NCBI RefSeq assembly: GCF_002926065.1
Contig: NZ_PREZ01000004.1
Span: 186,001-250,000 of the forward strand
Source of the DNA: Jeotgalibacillus proteolyticus
GTDB taxonomy: Bacteria > Bacillota > Bacilli > Bacillales > Jeotgalibacillaceae
Length of the DNA stretch: 64,000 nucleotides
Direction of reading: 5' to 3'
The translations under genes and the position numbers were made by a program. Shown here in pieces: positions 19,601 to 27,245 of the stretch. Each line of letters opens with the position of its first letter. Positions within the stretch are counted from its first letter, which is position 1. The notes below the pieces were generated by a model. It did no database searches. It saw only the letters and a program-made list of their open reading frames with translations, and was not told the DNA's origin.

Positions 19601-20566
19601 GGCTTTTGTGACGGTTTCCATCATTGGTCCTGCTGATTTATTTAAGTAGTTGAAAAAGTCCTGTAGAGGTTTGGAGTCGATTGTCTTTTCCAAGCTGCTC
19701 ATCAGGTTCATGGCAGCATCCATGACACCTGCAAACATTGGTTTTAAACGAACTAAAACCTTCTCAAGCAAGCCCAGTGTGCGCGTAAATATATCGATGG
19801 TCTCACTCTGATAGGCACCTGCAATGTCTGACCAGGTGGACTTTAAGTTGTCCATTGCTTTTAAAGCTTTGGCCTGTTCTTTATTAATGCTTGCCTGTAC
19901 TTGTTCTATGTCTTTTAGAATCTTTAAACGCTGCTTTTCTGTGTCTGCTTGGGCAAGTTTTTCATTCAACTTTTTAAGCTCTTCTGATGCCCCGAAAACA
20001 CCTTTTAGATTAGTGACGGCTATCGCCCCAAAACCTGCAGCTCCGATCCCTGCTGTGGCGAATGCTGATGCCAGGGCAAAGGTGGATCCGCCAACCGTGC
20101 CAAGCATGGCACCCAATGTCATGATATTTGAGGTCAGTGTAGCAATGACTGGTACGATTCCAGAAGATATGGCTATCCCAATTCCCTGGAAGGTGGCAGC
20201 GCTCACCTCCCCAAAGCTCCGCATGGTTGTGGCAATCTTACTCAACTTATTTTGGAAGTTTTCAATTCTCGCTTGGATTCTAACTGTAATCGGTCGTCGT
20301 TCCATCGCTTTCGCAACCGTCATGAGCTGTGCTGCTTTTCGCATGAACTCAGAAATATCTGCGCCTATCTCTTTATCCTCTTTATGGAGCATGGATTTAG
20401 ACAAAGCCTCAACCTCAGCCAGCTTTGCACGGAACTTCTTTATATTCGCATCGATCGGCTTTGTCGCACCCATCGCTGTCTTTCGAACCTTTCGATCTAT
20501 TTCACGCATCTTTCTTGTGAACTCTTTAATGTTTGCTCCAATTTTAGCGCTAAAATCTTGATTCAT
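16691..20566 (-). CDS. Phage tail tape-measure-like protein
   Basis: 1291 residues, the largest gene here. Helical N-terminus with repeated KIGANIKEF-like segments, a coiled coil around 195-240, hydrophobic middle (about 490-700) and a C-terminus with two SPSRV...LG..V..GLA.GV motifs (about 917 and again near 1190), as in Siphoviridae tape-measure proteins. Two blocks repeat with a 44-residue period: 571-690 (ARW..MxxQAL..AAR.AAAW) and about 754-840 (NVS.KMTAAKNYV.NKW). GGAGG is 9 bases before the ATG. No tail tube, baseplate or capsid gene is near, so either the rest is unrecognisable or it has been adopted for another job in DNA transfer. Confidence 0.85.
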   Translation of the reverse strand: MNQDFSAKIGANIKEFTRKMREIDRKVRKTAMGATKPIDANIKKFRAKLAEVEALSKSMLHKEDKEIGADISEFMRKAAQLMTVAKAMERRPITVRIQARIENFQNKLSKIATTMRSFGEVSAATFQGIGIAISSGIVPVIATLTSNIMTLGAMLGTVGGSTFALASAFATAGIGAAGFGAIAVTNLKGVFGASEELKKLNEKLAQADTEKQRLKILKDIEQVQASINKEQAKALKAMDNLKSTWSDIAGAYQSETIDIFTRTLGLLEKVLVRLKPMFAGVMDAAMNLMSSLEKTIDSKPLQDFFNYLNKSAGPMMETVTKAVGEFVQGVLNMMVAFGPLAQATADGFLKMGQGFADWAAGLSESKKFESFVNYVNENMPKIRSIFSDAIQGIINIFAAFAPSSADMMTSLEDMMERFKEWSANLSQNEGFKKFITYIQENAPKVGQLIGNITDFLVNLGIALAPMGSKVLDMVNGFLEWTNAMMESHPMVGKIIAVVITLAGMLLAIIPNVIAFGTLFAGSGAMIAKAATVIGSAATVMSSRFLLSMGSMIKSMYLTTSQMIITSAKFIARWVLMGAQALIHAARVAAAWTLTTGAAMARAVALMIVAAAQMIARWALMAGQALLHAARFAAAWLLTTGAAMARAVAQMIATAAIFVARWTWMAVQALAQAARMAAAWFIALGPIGWVTAAIIALAILIIANWDKISTWTKNTWNKVWTWIKDTWSKIKAGTIAGAQAILSTVITKFASIVSNVSSKMTAAKNYVSNKWQEAKSAAQSKLSSMLTSVISFFTRIGTNVSTKMTAAKNYVTNKWEEAKSAARSKLSEMLSSVGTFFTNIVSKVREKLSEAVRIVGQKIGEMPGKVRGFVSDMISAGSDLVSGLISGIKNMGSAAIESIAGVVGGVVDKAKNLLKIKSPSRVMMEIGKFVGQGLAKGVTGTSKQVTAAGASLASKITKAIQAKTTTLKQKAALRNVQSYANQQISVLNNVAKQRESLATKIKAAGEKLNDALKVRNDFAKSVKESAMSFASVSNIDAKTDLDLSTQLKNRLAAIKAFQADVTRLQKAGLNNTTLRDIVDAGVEKGGAQAAMLAKSSTDIIKEINNTQAAINKASSSFGNSTANQFYGLGVDAAQGMVKGLESQAKALEASANKISQSLIKAVKKKLDIHSPSRVFAALGRYVTRGLAVGVADRAKVAIKAISAVAQDMTRAFAPKLAMAEMQANATLTTNIKRADLQGVKHSFSADINELDLQQPDTVLMVDGKELGKVVAKPVKEENERYENMVRIGRGRR
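18497..18856 (-). repeat. 132-bp in-frame repeats within the tape-measure gene
   Basis: Two full and one partial copy of a 44-codon unit (residues 571-614, 615-658, 659-690) encoding amphipathic membrane-like helices. The same 44-residue period recurs at about 754-840 with unrelated sequence. Confidence 0.8.
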
Positions 20567-20625
20567 TGGAATAGACCTCCTTCCGTAAGTATGTTTTTAG
20601 TTTCCATTCTCATCGTCCCCTTTCG

Positions 20626-20922
20626 TTATTCCATTATTTTTTTAAACACTCTGCTTGAAAGCTTCAAATAATCTACAACTGAGTCTTTAGAGATTTGATG
20701 CATAGACGCGTTTTCTTCCATTGACGTACCTTTTAAATATTGATCCACAACACTTAAACATAAGACACTTAGAAAGGAACGGGCTATCTTTTCATTGACA
20801 TCAGTCCATTTTCGGTAATGAAGATGCTTAATGTAAGATTCAATAGAACTTTTATCCGAAACGACTTTCTGAGCAGCTATGGCCAACCCATAATATTGAG
20901 CTAAACTTGATTCCCAGCCCAC
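20626..20922 (-). CDS. Hypothetical protein of the tape-measure block
   Basis: 98 residues, helical, MGWESSLAQYYGLAIAAQKVV to KLSSRVFKKIME. GTG start with GGGGG 7 bases upstream. Its place immediately before the tape-measure gene is where phages keep tail assembly chaperones, but no chaperone motif or frameshift site is evident. No family recognised. Confidence 0.6.
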   Translation of the reverse strand: MGWESSLAQYYGLAIAAQKVVSDKSSIESYIKHLHYRKWTDVNEKIARSFLSVLCLSVVDQYLKGTSMEENASMHQISKDSVVDYLKLSSRVFKKIME

Positions 20923-20954
20923 AGCACCACCCCCTTTCTCTGTTTTGTAGGCTT

Positions 20955-21701
20955 TTAATGAAAGTAATGGCCTTTTTTCTCATCCTCAGTAAAGATTTTT
21001 TCCCGTTGATAATTAGCTTTGGTACTATTTAGAGCATCGACTGCCTGGCTAAGACTAATATTGATATGAAAATTATCCTTTTCAATCTGCCCTCTGTTCT
21101 GCTCGTTTTCTTCTTCGCGCTTCACCTGGGCAGGATCCTTTAATGATTGCTTAACAGCAACATACTGCTCTCTTAACTTGCTCTCAAAAGTTACTTCACT
21201 ATCAATCCCAACTCTGCTGAAGTTACCTCCTGAAACTGATTTATCAGTCGCCTGGTCCATCTGATTTTCAATTCTGGTTGTAAGCGCTCTGCCTGCTGCT
21301 AATATTTCATGGTAGCTATCCAGTAGGGCCCACTTCATATCTTCCTCCTTGTGATTACGCATTTCCTCGATCAATTTCAAAAAGGATACTTGGTTATCTG
21401 CTTCAACTGAAAGCTTAGATTGAATGATCTTAGCGTAATAGGATAGGAGTTGAACATTCTCAATGTCTAAACCTTTTTTCCGTTCCGGTTCTTTTGGCTT
21501 TGCAATACTTTTCAGCTGGTTTTCATTGCGCTCTAATTGCGCATTTGCCTGCTGCTGAATATTCTCTTTATACCGATCGATTTCGTTAATTATTAAGTCA
21601 TACTCCCTTACAAGCCTTTCTTTTTTGTAATTCTTTTTAGCGTTACTTAGTTGATTTTTCCACTTATTTTGCATGTCTGTAGTATTGAAATTAATAGTCA
21701 T
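20955..21701 (-). CDS. Coiled-coil hypothetical protein
   Basis: 248 residues, rich in Lys, Glu, Gln and Asn with long predicted coiled-coil stretches (about 10-80 and 195-245). Starts MTINFNTTDMQNKWKNQLSNA. Lies 28 bases after the next leftward gene and before the 98-residue gene, so co-transcribed. No catalytic motif. Could be structural or a scaffold; not recognised. Confidence 0.65.
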   Translation of the reverse strand: MTINFNTTDMQNKWKNQLSNAKKNYKKERLVREYDLIINEIDRYKENIQQQANAQLERNENQLKSIAKPKEPERKKGLDIENVQLLSYYAKIIQSKLSVEADNQVSFLKLIEEMRNHKEEDMKWALLDSYHEILAAGRALTTRIENQMDQATDKSVSGGNFSRVGIDSEVTFESKLREQYVAVKQSLKDPAQVKREEENEQNRGQIEKDNFHINISLSQAVDALNSTKANYQREKIFTEDEKKGHYFH

Positions 21702-21729
21702 TATCCATTCTCCTCTTGTCTCTTAATTT

Positions 21730-22398
21730 TTAATTGCCTTGAGCGGGACCCCAGCCACCCCACGCAAATGCTGCTTCATTTGCTTTCTTTTGGATCATGT
21801 TTTCATAGGTCTCTATTTCAGCCTCTGTTAAATACACAAACCTGCCTTTTAGGAAGTACTGCCGTTTCCCTTCATTGGGATCAGTTAGCTTTTTACCTTC
21901 TTTTTGTAGCCACAAGCTTTCTAGTTCGCGGTACTTCTTCAACTCTGCCTGATGAGCTTTCCTCTTACATTTCTCCCGTTCTTCAAGCATTTTTGAAAAA
22001 GGTTTAGCCAGCTTATCAAGCAGCATATCAATCTCACTATCTGAAAAATAAATCTCCTGCTGAAAGGCTTGTATGCTTTTGAACCGATCTTCATCATTCA
22101 AGTCAGCCAAAACGCTCTCCCAGCATTCCTGACGCCATTGTAAAGACTTAATCCGCCGATCGTATCCCTGCTTTTGATCTATAATCATTAGAGCCATGCT
22201 CTCGGTACGATTCCCCCGTGTTTGGAGGACTCCTTCTTCCTCATTGATGTAAGTTAAAGCAGGAGAAATATCTTCATAAAGAGCTTCAAAGTATAAATTT
22301 CTATTTTTAATAAGCCGTTCCGCCTCTGCAGGCGCGGCCGCAAAATACTTAACATCATAAAGGTTGATCTGCGGGGCGCTCTCACAAGGTTGTTGCAT
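21730..22398 (-). CDS. Hypothetical protein, possibly a phage-type late regulator
   Basis: 222 residues; the first half (LIKNRNLYFEALYEDISPAL, then TESMALMIIDQKQGYDRRIKSL) resembles the N-terminal layout of ArpU/RinA-like phage late-transcription regulators, but the expected C-terminal sigma-like HTH is not clear and the tail is basic then aromatic (EAAFAWGGWGPAQGN). GAGGTGAT is close before the ATG. First gene downstream of the candidate origin. The regulator idea is weak. Confidence 0.55.
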   Translation of the reverse strand: MQQPCESAPQINLYDVKYFAAAPAEAERLIKNRNLYFEALYEDISPALTYINEEEGVLQTRGNRTESMALMIIDQKQGYDRRIKSLQWRQECWESVLADLNDEDRFKSIQAFQQEIYFSDSEIDMLLDKLAKPFSKMLEEREKCKRKAHQAELKKYRELESLWLQKEGKKLTDPNEGKRQYFLKGRFVYLTEAEIETYENMIQKKANEAAFAWGGWGPAQGN

Positions 22399-22587
22399 AG
22401 AATCACCTCAGTTCTATATGTTGCTGGAGCAGACCGGTCCTCCGTTCTGGTTACTCTGGAGAATCTGCTGGATAGTTTTTACACACCGTGTTCGTTTCGG
22501 AAGTTCTTAGTATTTCTTAGGGGGCTCTACATACAAATCACTCCTTCCAGGTCAGCACTTTTCCCCTCTTTTTCATGCAACGTTGTT

Positions 22588-23146
22588 GGTTTAGCGTTGC
22601 AACCTTTTTGGTTTAGCGTTGCAACCTTTTTTAAAGCTACAACCAATCGGAAGGGTTGCATTTACAGGGTTAAGTGCCTTTTTCTACTATGGTTAAGAAC
22701 CTTTTAATGCTAGGGTTTGCTAGGTATCTCTTCTGCTTGAATACCATGAAAAACCATAATCAATTTTGCGAGCTGTTCCGTTTGGTATCTCAGCATTTCT
22801 CAGCAAAAACGGTACGAATATGCCATCATTCGCCATCATCTCTCAGCAGTAGCGTTACTAAACTCTGCGCCAAAGTTACCGCCAAAGTTGCGCCAAAAAT
22901 TTAGGGGTTTTTCGAGGGTAAAATCCCGTCATATCAACGCAGCGCCAAAACCGCCAGAAAATCTCAACTCCATTTATAACTTTTAATAGTTTTAAAAACT
23001 TCTTAACTACTTAACCTTTAAAATCTTCTAAGGAGTTAAAAAAGATTGGCGGTTTTGGCGGAACCGTTGCCGCAGTAAGACTGATGCCGTTTTAACTTTG
23101 GCGCAACTTTGGCGGAAAGCCTTAATCTTTGGCGGAAACTTTGGCG
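22588..23146. other. Candidate replication origin with inverted iteron arrays
   Basis: Gene-free stretch between the primase and the next gene. From left: two perfect tandem 22-bp repeats (22588-22609, 22610-22631); a cluster of CGCCAAA (22868, 22880, 22891, 22943, and a near match at 22952); an AT-rich core of about 85 bases (22960-23044); then TTTGGCG in the opposite orientation (23054, 23097, 23108, 23128, 23140). Convergent iterons flanking an AT-rich core beside a primase-helicase gene is the layout of plasmid and phage origins. Activity is inferred. Confidence 0.7.
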
Positions 23147-23160
23147 GAACTGCCTCATCC

Positions 23161-25260
23161 TTATAAGAAAGAGACAATTTCCACCCCTTTGTAAGATCGC
23201 TCACTCTGTTTATCAAGTCTCACTTCCATCACAGCTGCTTGCGCCTCAAACCGATGGTAGAACTTCACTTTCCCTAGTGACTTATAGCCACTCGACATAC
23301 ACCAGCTTTGGTATTCAGCAAACACCTCTTGCTTTGGCGTAACCTTTTCAGGATCCAGCAAGCACTTTTCCTCAATAAAAGTTACAACGTTATCAATCTC
23401 TTTCCTGTATTTCTCCAATGCATCCTCGGTTGTCTTGTTATTAGTGAATTCAGAGGTAAACTCAAGACGAAGGAGCCCCTGCAGCGCTACATTAAGCAGC
23501 CCACTTAACTCTTCTTCCACTGTCAGCTTTTCCAGTAGATCCGGATCCGCCGGCTTTCCACCTGGTCCGAACTTATTTGGAAAGGGAATGATCACCCACC
23601 GCCTAAAAAAGCCTGGTGTTAAGTCACTCGAGCGTGGCAGCTCATTAGCAGAAAATATCAAACGTGCAAAGGGTCGAAAATCAAAACTATCTTTTCCTTT
23701 AAATTCAGCACTCACCCGGTCGCCTGTCACTACATTCTTAAAGGTGCTGGATGTCTTGAGAGCTTCTGCTGAGAGATCAGCTGATGTGTTTGCCAGCTTC
23801 CCGTAAAGCTTCGCCAGTTTAAATCTGTTATGTTCAAGGTCTTGTAATGGAACATTCGTAAGGTTTTCTGCTCCGATAAAAGCTTCAAACAGATCAATGA
23901 ATTTACTTTTACCGTTGCTACCGGATCCGATCAACATGAGAGCTTTACCGTACTTAGCTGTCGGCAGCATGCAGTACCCGAACCACTCCTCAACGAGCGG
24001 GATTGCATCATGCGGCACAACACTCTTAAAAAATTTTTCGATACCAGGACAAGAAGCCTCAGGGTTGTAAGTGATCGGCAGCTGACTGGTAGAAAAATAA
24101 TCTGGGGTATGAGGATGCAGTTTTTCCTCTCGCCAGTCTAATAAGCCGTTTTTCACGTTAATAAATTCAATAGAAGGTGATCTCTCCCCAATTGGACGGA
24201 AGGTTGCAACCTGGATAAAATGAATCGTTTCGTCTGCATAGGTTTTTCGGAAATCTTTTCCCAATTTCTCCATACACAAGCTGCGTATAACATAGTCACT
24301 AACCTCCCGGTAAACACCATCTTCATAAGCGAATAGTGTCTTCCCTTCAAAGACCATCGGCTTTTCTGCCATAATCTCTTCTGCTAAATATTGAGGGATG
24401 AACTTCTTTCCTTCGAAATAGCCGATATTGGTTGGGATAACATCGAAATCATCCGCAGCTGAGAGACGCTTGGAGGCCGGTTGTTCTGGCTGCCAGTTAA
24501 CTGCAGACCGGATGGTTGCGCGTGCTTCTTCTTCTGTAAAGGTTCCGTGATCTTCAACAAAGTATCGGTGAATCAACTTCATTGAGTAGATCAGCAGCTT
24601 CTTTGGAACTTCCCACGCCCGGAGATACCCTGCCCACTTGGAGAATTCTTGGTTTCTACTGCCATCCTGCAAAGGGATCGGCAGCGAATAATTAGCGTCT
24701 TTTAAACTGGCTTTCCTCCTTATCGGCAGTAAATACTCAGGCAGCTCGTCCGCGCCATCCATACTTTGAGCAATGATCGTTCGATTTTCAGTGTTAGGTG
24801 AGGGCATCACTATGTAACCCTTATTCATCACTCTTGTATCAACCGTGACTCCTATCGTGGTAAACAGCTTCGAGTCCTGCTTTATGGCCTTATTCACTTC
24901 TGACCGGCACTGGAATATAAACTGTCTGCCATTAGGGGTCATAATTGCATGATGGTTTACCCCTTCACCTTCAAGCAGCTGCTGCAGCTTTTCTGCTGAA
25001 CCGTGATCGTCAACATCGATGACAATGGATCCTTTAGGTATCAGGATGCCACACCAGCCGCCCTGGTCTAAATGCTGCTTTATCTGGCTGTCATTTAAAT
25101 GGACAGCTGCATCAGTAGTAAAGCCTTTAACAATGGATCTTTTAGCCTTTTGGTAATCGGTATTTCCGTTTGAATAACCTTTTAACTTGAAAACTTTTCC
25201 CCCTGGAAGGATTCTCTCAACTGTTTTCAAGTAATCGTTTTTACTATCAATAATTGCCAT
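23161..25260 (-). CDS. D5-type primase-helicase (replication protein)
   Basis: 699 residues. N-terminal prim-pol-like domain with IVIDVDDHG (Asp82, Asp84, Asp85) and a later histidine-containing NHHAIMTPNGRQF; a D5-N linker around 280-430; an SF3 helicase with Walker A GSGSNGKS at 445-452, GDRVSAEFKGKDSF and FSANELPRSSD; C-terminal winged-helix-like part. Phage P4 and many phage satellites and plasmids use this type to open and prime their own origin. AAAAGG is 10 bases before the ATG. It abuts the iteron region, which it presumably recognises. Confidence 0.92.
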   Translation of the reverse strand: MAIIDSKNDYLKTVERILPGGKVFKLKGYSNGNTDYQKAKRSIVKGFTTDAAVHLNDSQIKQHLDQGGWCGILIPKGSIVIDVDDHGSAEKLQQLLEGEGVNHHAIMTPNGRQFIFQCRSEVNKAIKQDSKLFTTIGVTVDTRVMNKGYIVMPSPNTENRTIIAQSMDGADELPEYLLPIRRKASLKDANYSLPIPLQDGSRNQEFSKWAGYLRAWEVPKKLLIYSMKLIHRYFVEDHGTFTEEEARATIRSAVNWQPEQPASKRLSAADDFDVIPTNIGYFEGKKFIPQYLAEEIMAEKPMVFEGKTLFAYEDGVYREVSDYVIRSLCMEKLGKDFRKTYADETIHFIQVATFRPIGERSPSIEFINVKNGLLDWREEKLHPHTPDYFSTSQLPITYNPEASCPGIEKFFKSVVPHDAIPLVEEWFGYCMLPTAKYGKALMLIGSGSNGKSKFIDLFEAFIGAENLTNVPLQDLEHNRFKLAKLYGKLANTSADLSAEALKTSSTFKNVVTGDRVSAEFKGKDSFDFRPFARLIFSANELPRSSDLTPGFFRRWVIIPFPNKFGPGGKPADPDLLEKLTVEEELSGLLNVALQGLLRLEFTSEFTNNKTTEDALEKYRKEIDNVVTFIEEKCLLDPEKVTPKQEVFAEYQSWCMSSGYKSLGKVKFYHRFEAQAAVMEVRLDKQSERSYKGVEIVSFL

Positions 25261-25399
25261 GGATTCACAACCTTTTTATCCAACAAACAACTGAAATTTC
25301 TATGCAGATAATTGATTTTTCAGTGAATATAGAATACAATTAGCTTCATAGAATTGTTTGCCGGCTTACTGCATGGTCTCGATGCAATTCTTTTTAAAG

Positions 25400-25723
25400 C
25401 TAGCCTTCTCCACCAGAGGGCTCTTTTTTTTGGCTATTTTTTAACTGCTCTTTTAACGCAAGGATTTCTGCATGCAATCGATCATTTTCACGGACCAGCT
25501 CTCCGTCAAAAGATTTTTTTAAGAAATGGCTGTATGACCTCCACGCACTCCTAAAGGCTTTCAGGCAGTCTGGATGAGCACGTCTTACCCACTTTAAGTA
25601 ATTAAGCAAAACTGCTTTATCGCTTCCTCTAGGGAACTTAGAATCATGATAGATATCATAGGCCAGGTCTCCACGTCTTGAATTTCTGTCCTTATAGCGG
25701 ACAATCCACTCTTTAAATCCCAT
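25400..25723 (-). CDS. YozE SAM-like domain protein
   Basis: 107 residues. FKEWIVRYKDRNSRRGDLAYDIYHD..FP..SD...LLNYLKW.R.. LKAFRSAWRSY matches the small helical YozE family of Bacillus (about residues 2-70); the rest is a coiled coil (HAEILALKEQLKNSQKK). GGGGG is 9 bases before the ATG. Sits between early genes and the primase; function of YozE proteins is not known. Confidence 0.7.
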   Translation of the reverse strand: MGFKEWIVRYKDRNSRRGDLAYDIYHDSKFPRGSDKAVLLNYLKWVRRAHPDCLKAFRSAWRSYSHFLKKSFDGELVRENDRLHAEILALKEQLKNSQKKEPSGGEG

Positions 25724-25729
25724 ACCTTT

Positions 25730-25987
25730 CTACCCCCTACATTCACTGCTGACGGAATGAGTAGATCCTCCAGAAGACTTTGTGAAAATACTCAACATCT
25801 GAATCTCTTCTTTAGTAATCACTTGATCCTGAATCAATACTTCTATTCCTTCTGTACCGACGGCTTGAATAGCTGTTTTAACCTCCGCCAGTCTTCTTAA
25901 CTCCTTAATAAAATGTGTCAGGTCAATAACTTCTTTCTCCCCGCCCACGTTGTTTGCACTTCTATTGCCTTTACTTACAGTTTTCAT
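25730..25987 (-). CDS. Small hypothetical protein of the early region
   Basis: 85 residues from the ATG at 25987, which has GGAG 8 bases upstream; 11 more codons are open upstream but lack a site. Helical, charged, KEVIDLTHFIKELRRLAEVKTAIQAVG and EVLIQDQVITKEEIQMLSIF. No family recognised. Only 6 bases separate it from the YozE-like gene. Confidence 0.6.
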   Translation of the reverse strand: MKTVSKGNRSANNVGGEKEVIDLTHFIKELRRLAEVKTAIQAVGTEGIEVLIQDQVITKEEIQMLSIFTKSSGGSTHSVSSECRG

Positions 25988-26003
25988 ATGTCCCACTCCT
26001 TTT

Positions 26004-26324
26004 TTATTTTTTAATTGCACCGTTATAGATTTCAGTGAAATGGCGATCTAAGAAACTTGCCATCTCTTTTGCGTTAAAACTCCACTTGTCCCCTTTTGAT
26101 GTGGGATAGTATACGAATTTACTGAGTGTCTTTTTAAACTTAGGCTGATAAAGAATGTGCTCTTGCAGCCATTGCCGCTTCTTACCCGTCCGTTGCTCTA
26201 ACAGAGCCATTGTCCAGTACACTCCTGACAATTCGTTCTCCTTCAACCGATCCCATTCAACTCGGCTTATAATCACAGAGTCCTCTGGGATGGGGATTAT
26301 TAGGTTTACACTTAATTGCTGCAT
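26004..26324 (-). CDS. DUF771 domain protein
   Basis: 106 residues. Begins MQQLSVNLIIPIPEDSVIIS and contains GVYWTMALLEQRTGKKRQWLQEHILY and FVYYPTSKGDKWSFNAKEMASFLDRHF, the whole-length DUF771 pattern found in early regions of Firmicutes phages and mobile elements. A DNA-binding role in lysogeny or replication control is generally supposed. Follows the leftward XRE gene by 3 bases. Confidence 0.85.
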   Translation of the reverse strand: MQQLSVNLIIPIPEDSVIISRVEWDRLKENELSGVYWTMALLEQRTGKKRQWLQEHILYQPKFKKTLSKFVYYPTSKGDKWSFNAKEMASFLDRHFTEIYNGAIKK

Positions 26325-26327
26325 CTC

Positions 26328-26597
26328 CTACCTCACCTCCACGCTTCTCTCTTTTACCTCCCGGTGGTTATCTTTTGTTACCACTTTGTATAAAAAAATT
26401 TCACTCAAATCCACGTTCAGTCCTAAAGCAATCTTCCCAGCAGTAGATGGAGAGGGTTTTCTTTTACCATTAACCAGTTGAGAGAGGTATGAATGAGAAA
26501 TCCCAATTGACTTAGCAAAATCTCTATGACTCATACCTTTTTTAGCAATGAGCAGTCTAACGCTTCCTTGTTTGATTTTTGTTATTAAGACAAACAT
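26328..26597 (-). CDS. XRE-family regulator (leftward, Cro-like position)
   Basis: 89 residues; helix-turn-helix at about 18-60 (KKGMSHRDFAKSIGISHSYLSQLVNGKRKPSPSTAGKI split over the motif). GGAGG is 9 bases before the ATG. First gene of the leftward early operon and divergent from the repressor-like XRE gene; probably the counter-regulator of the element's switch. Confidence 0.85.
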   Translation of the reverse strand: MFVLITKIKQGSVRLLIAKKGMSHRDFAKSIGISHSYLSQLVNGKRKPSPSTAGKIALGLNVDLSEIFLYKVVTKDNHREVKERSVEVR

Positions 26598-26624
26598 TTA
26601 ATAGCACCTCCCGTCAGTAATCTA

Positions 26625-26653
26625 ATAATACAACCGAACGGTAACTTTTGCAA
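26625..26653 (-). promoter_or_regulatory. Leftward early promoter of the element
   Basis: TTGCAA (26648-26653), 17-base spacer, TATTAT (26625-26630) on the minus strand, 28 bases before the leftward XRE start. GGTAAC at 26640-26645 in the spacer is part of an inverted pair with GTTACC at 26691-26696. Confidence 0.75.
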
Positions 26654-26690
26654 CCATTATTTAAATTATTTTAAAACTTGTTTTAATTTT

Positions 26691-26709
26691 GTTACCACTA
26701 GGATATAAT
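26691..26709 (+). promoter_or_regulatory. Rightward promoter region with operator half-site
   Basis: Perfect TATAAT at 26704-26709 (the -35 is weak), with GTTACC at 26691-26696 just upstream, inverted relative to GGTAAC in the leftward promoter. Looks like shared operator sites of an immunity switch. Confidence 0.5.
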
Positions 26710-26744
26710 ATTTCCTGTGAACAACTTTACAAGGAGGTAACACA

Positions 26745-27224
26745 TTGACTAATTTTAGGGATGATTTTGGAGATTATTTTGGAGAACAATTAAAGTTGAT
26801 GAGAAAAGAAAAGAAATTATCGATGAGGAAGCTTGCCGACCGCTCAGGTGTATCCCATGCATATATTTCTCAGCTGGAGAGTGGTAAAAGGGACGCTCCA
26901 AAACCGGAATTAATAAGGAAGCTTTCAAATGGTTTAGGTGTCGATTATCACGAGTTAATGCTTTGGGCAGGCTACATTACAGAGCCCGATCAGAATAAAG
27001 AGGGAAACCAAAAGATAGTATCTGTAACATTTGAACTTAATTTAGATGGGATTGAAGAAGAAAACTCCATCAGTAAAGAAGAATTAAAAAGAAGGTTTTT
27101 TGATCTACACTATATTCTTAACAACCAACAGTTTACTGATATCTATTATAAAGACAGGCTTTTGACCAATGAAGAAAAAGTAAAGATCGAAACGATGCTC
27201 GAAGTGATTCTTAATAAACAATAG
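26745..27224 (+). CDS. XRE-family repressor (ImmR/CI-like) of the element
   Basis: 159 residues; N-terminal helix-turn-helix at about 14-65 (KLSMRKLADRSGVSHAYISQLESGK), then a C-terminal region with no protease motif. TTG start with AAGGAGG 8 bases upstream. It is followed by the integrase 21 bases later, so repressor and integrase share a transcript, as in several integrative elements. No ImmA-type metalloprotease gene accompanies it, unlike ICEBs1. Confidence 0.85.
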   Translation: MTNFRDDFGDYFGEQLKLMRKEKKLSMRKLADRSGVSHAYISQLESGKRDAPKPELIRKLSNGLGVDYHELMLWAGYITEPDQNKEGNQKIVSVTFELNLDGIEEENSISKEELKRRFFDLHYILNNQQFTDIYYKDRLLTNEEKVKIETMLEVILNKQ

Positions 27225-27245
27225 TTAAAAAACGGAGGACAGATT

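Noticed and set aside
19824-20561. 245-codon open frame antisense to the tape-measure gene
   Set aside because: Caused by the biased codon pattern of the alanine- and lysine-rich tape-measure gene; no ribosome site and low-complexity product.
22588-22631. CRISPR array
   Set aside because: Only two adjoining 22-bp repeats with no spacer between them and no cas genes; better explained as part of the origin.
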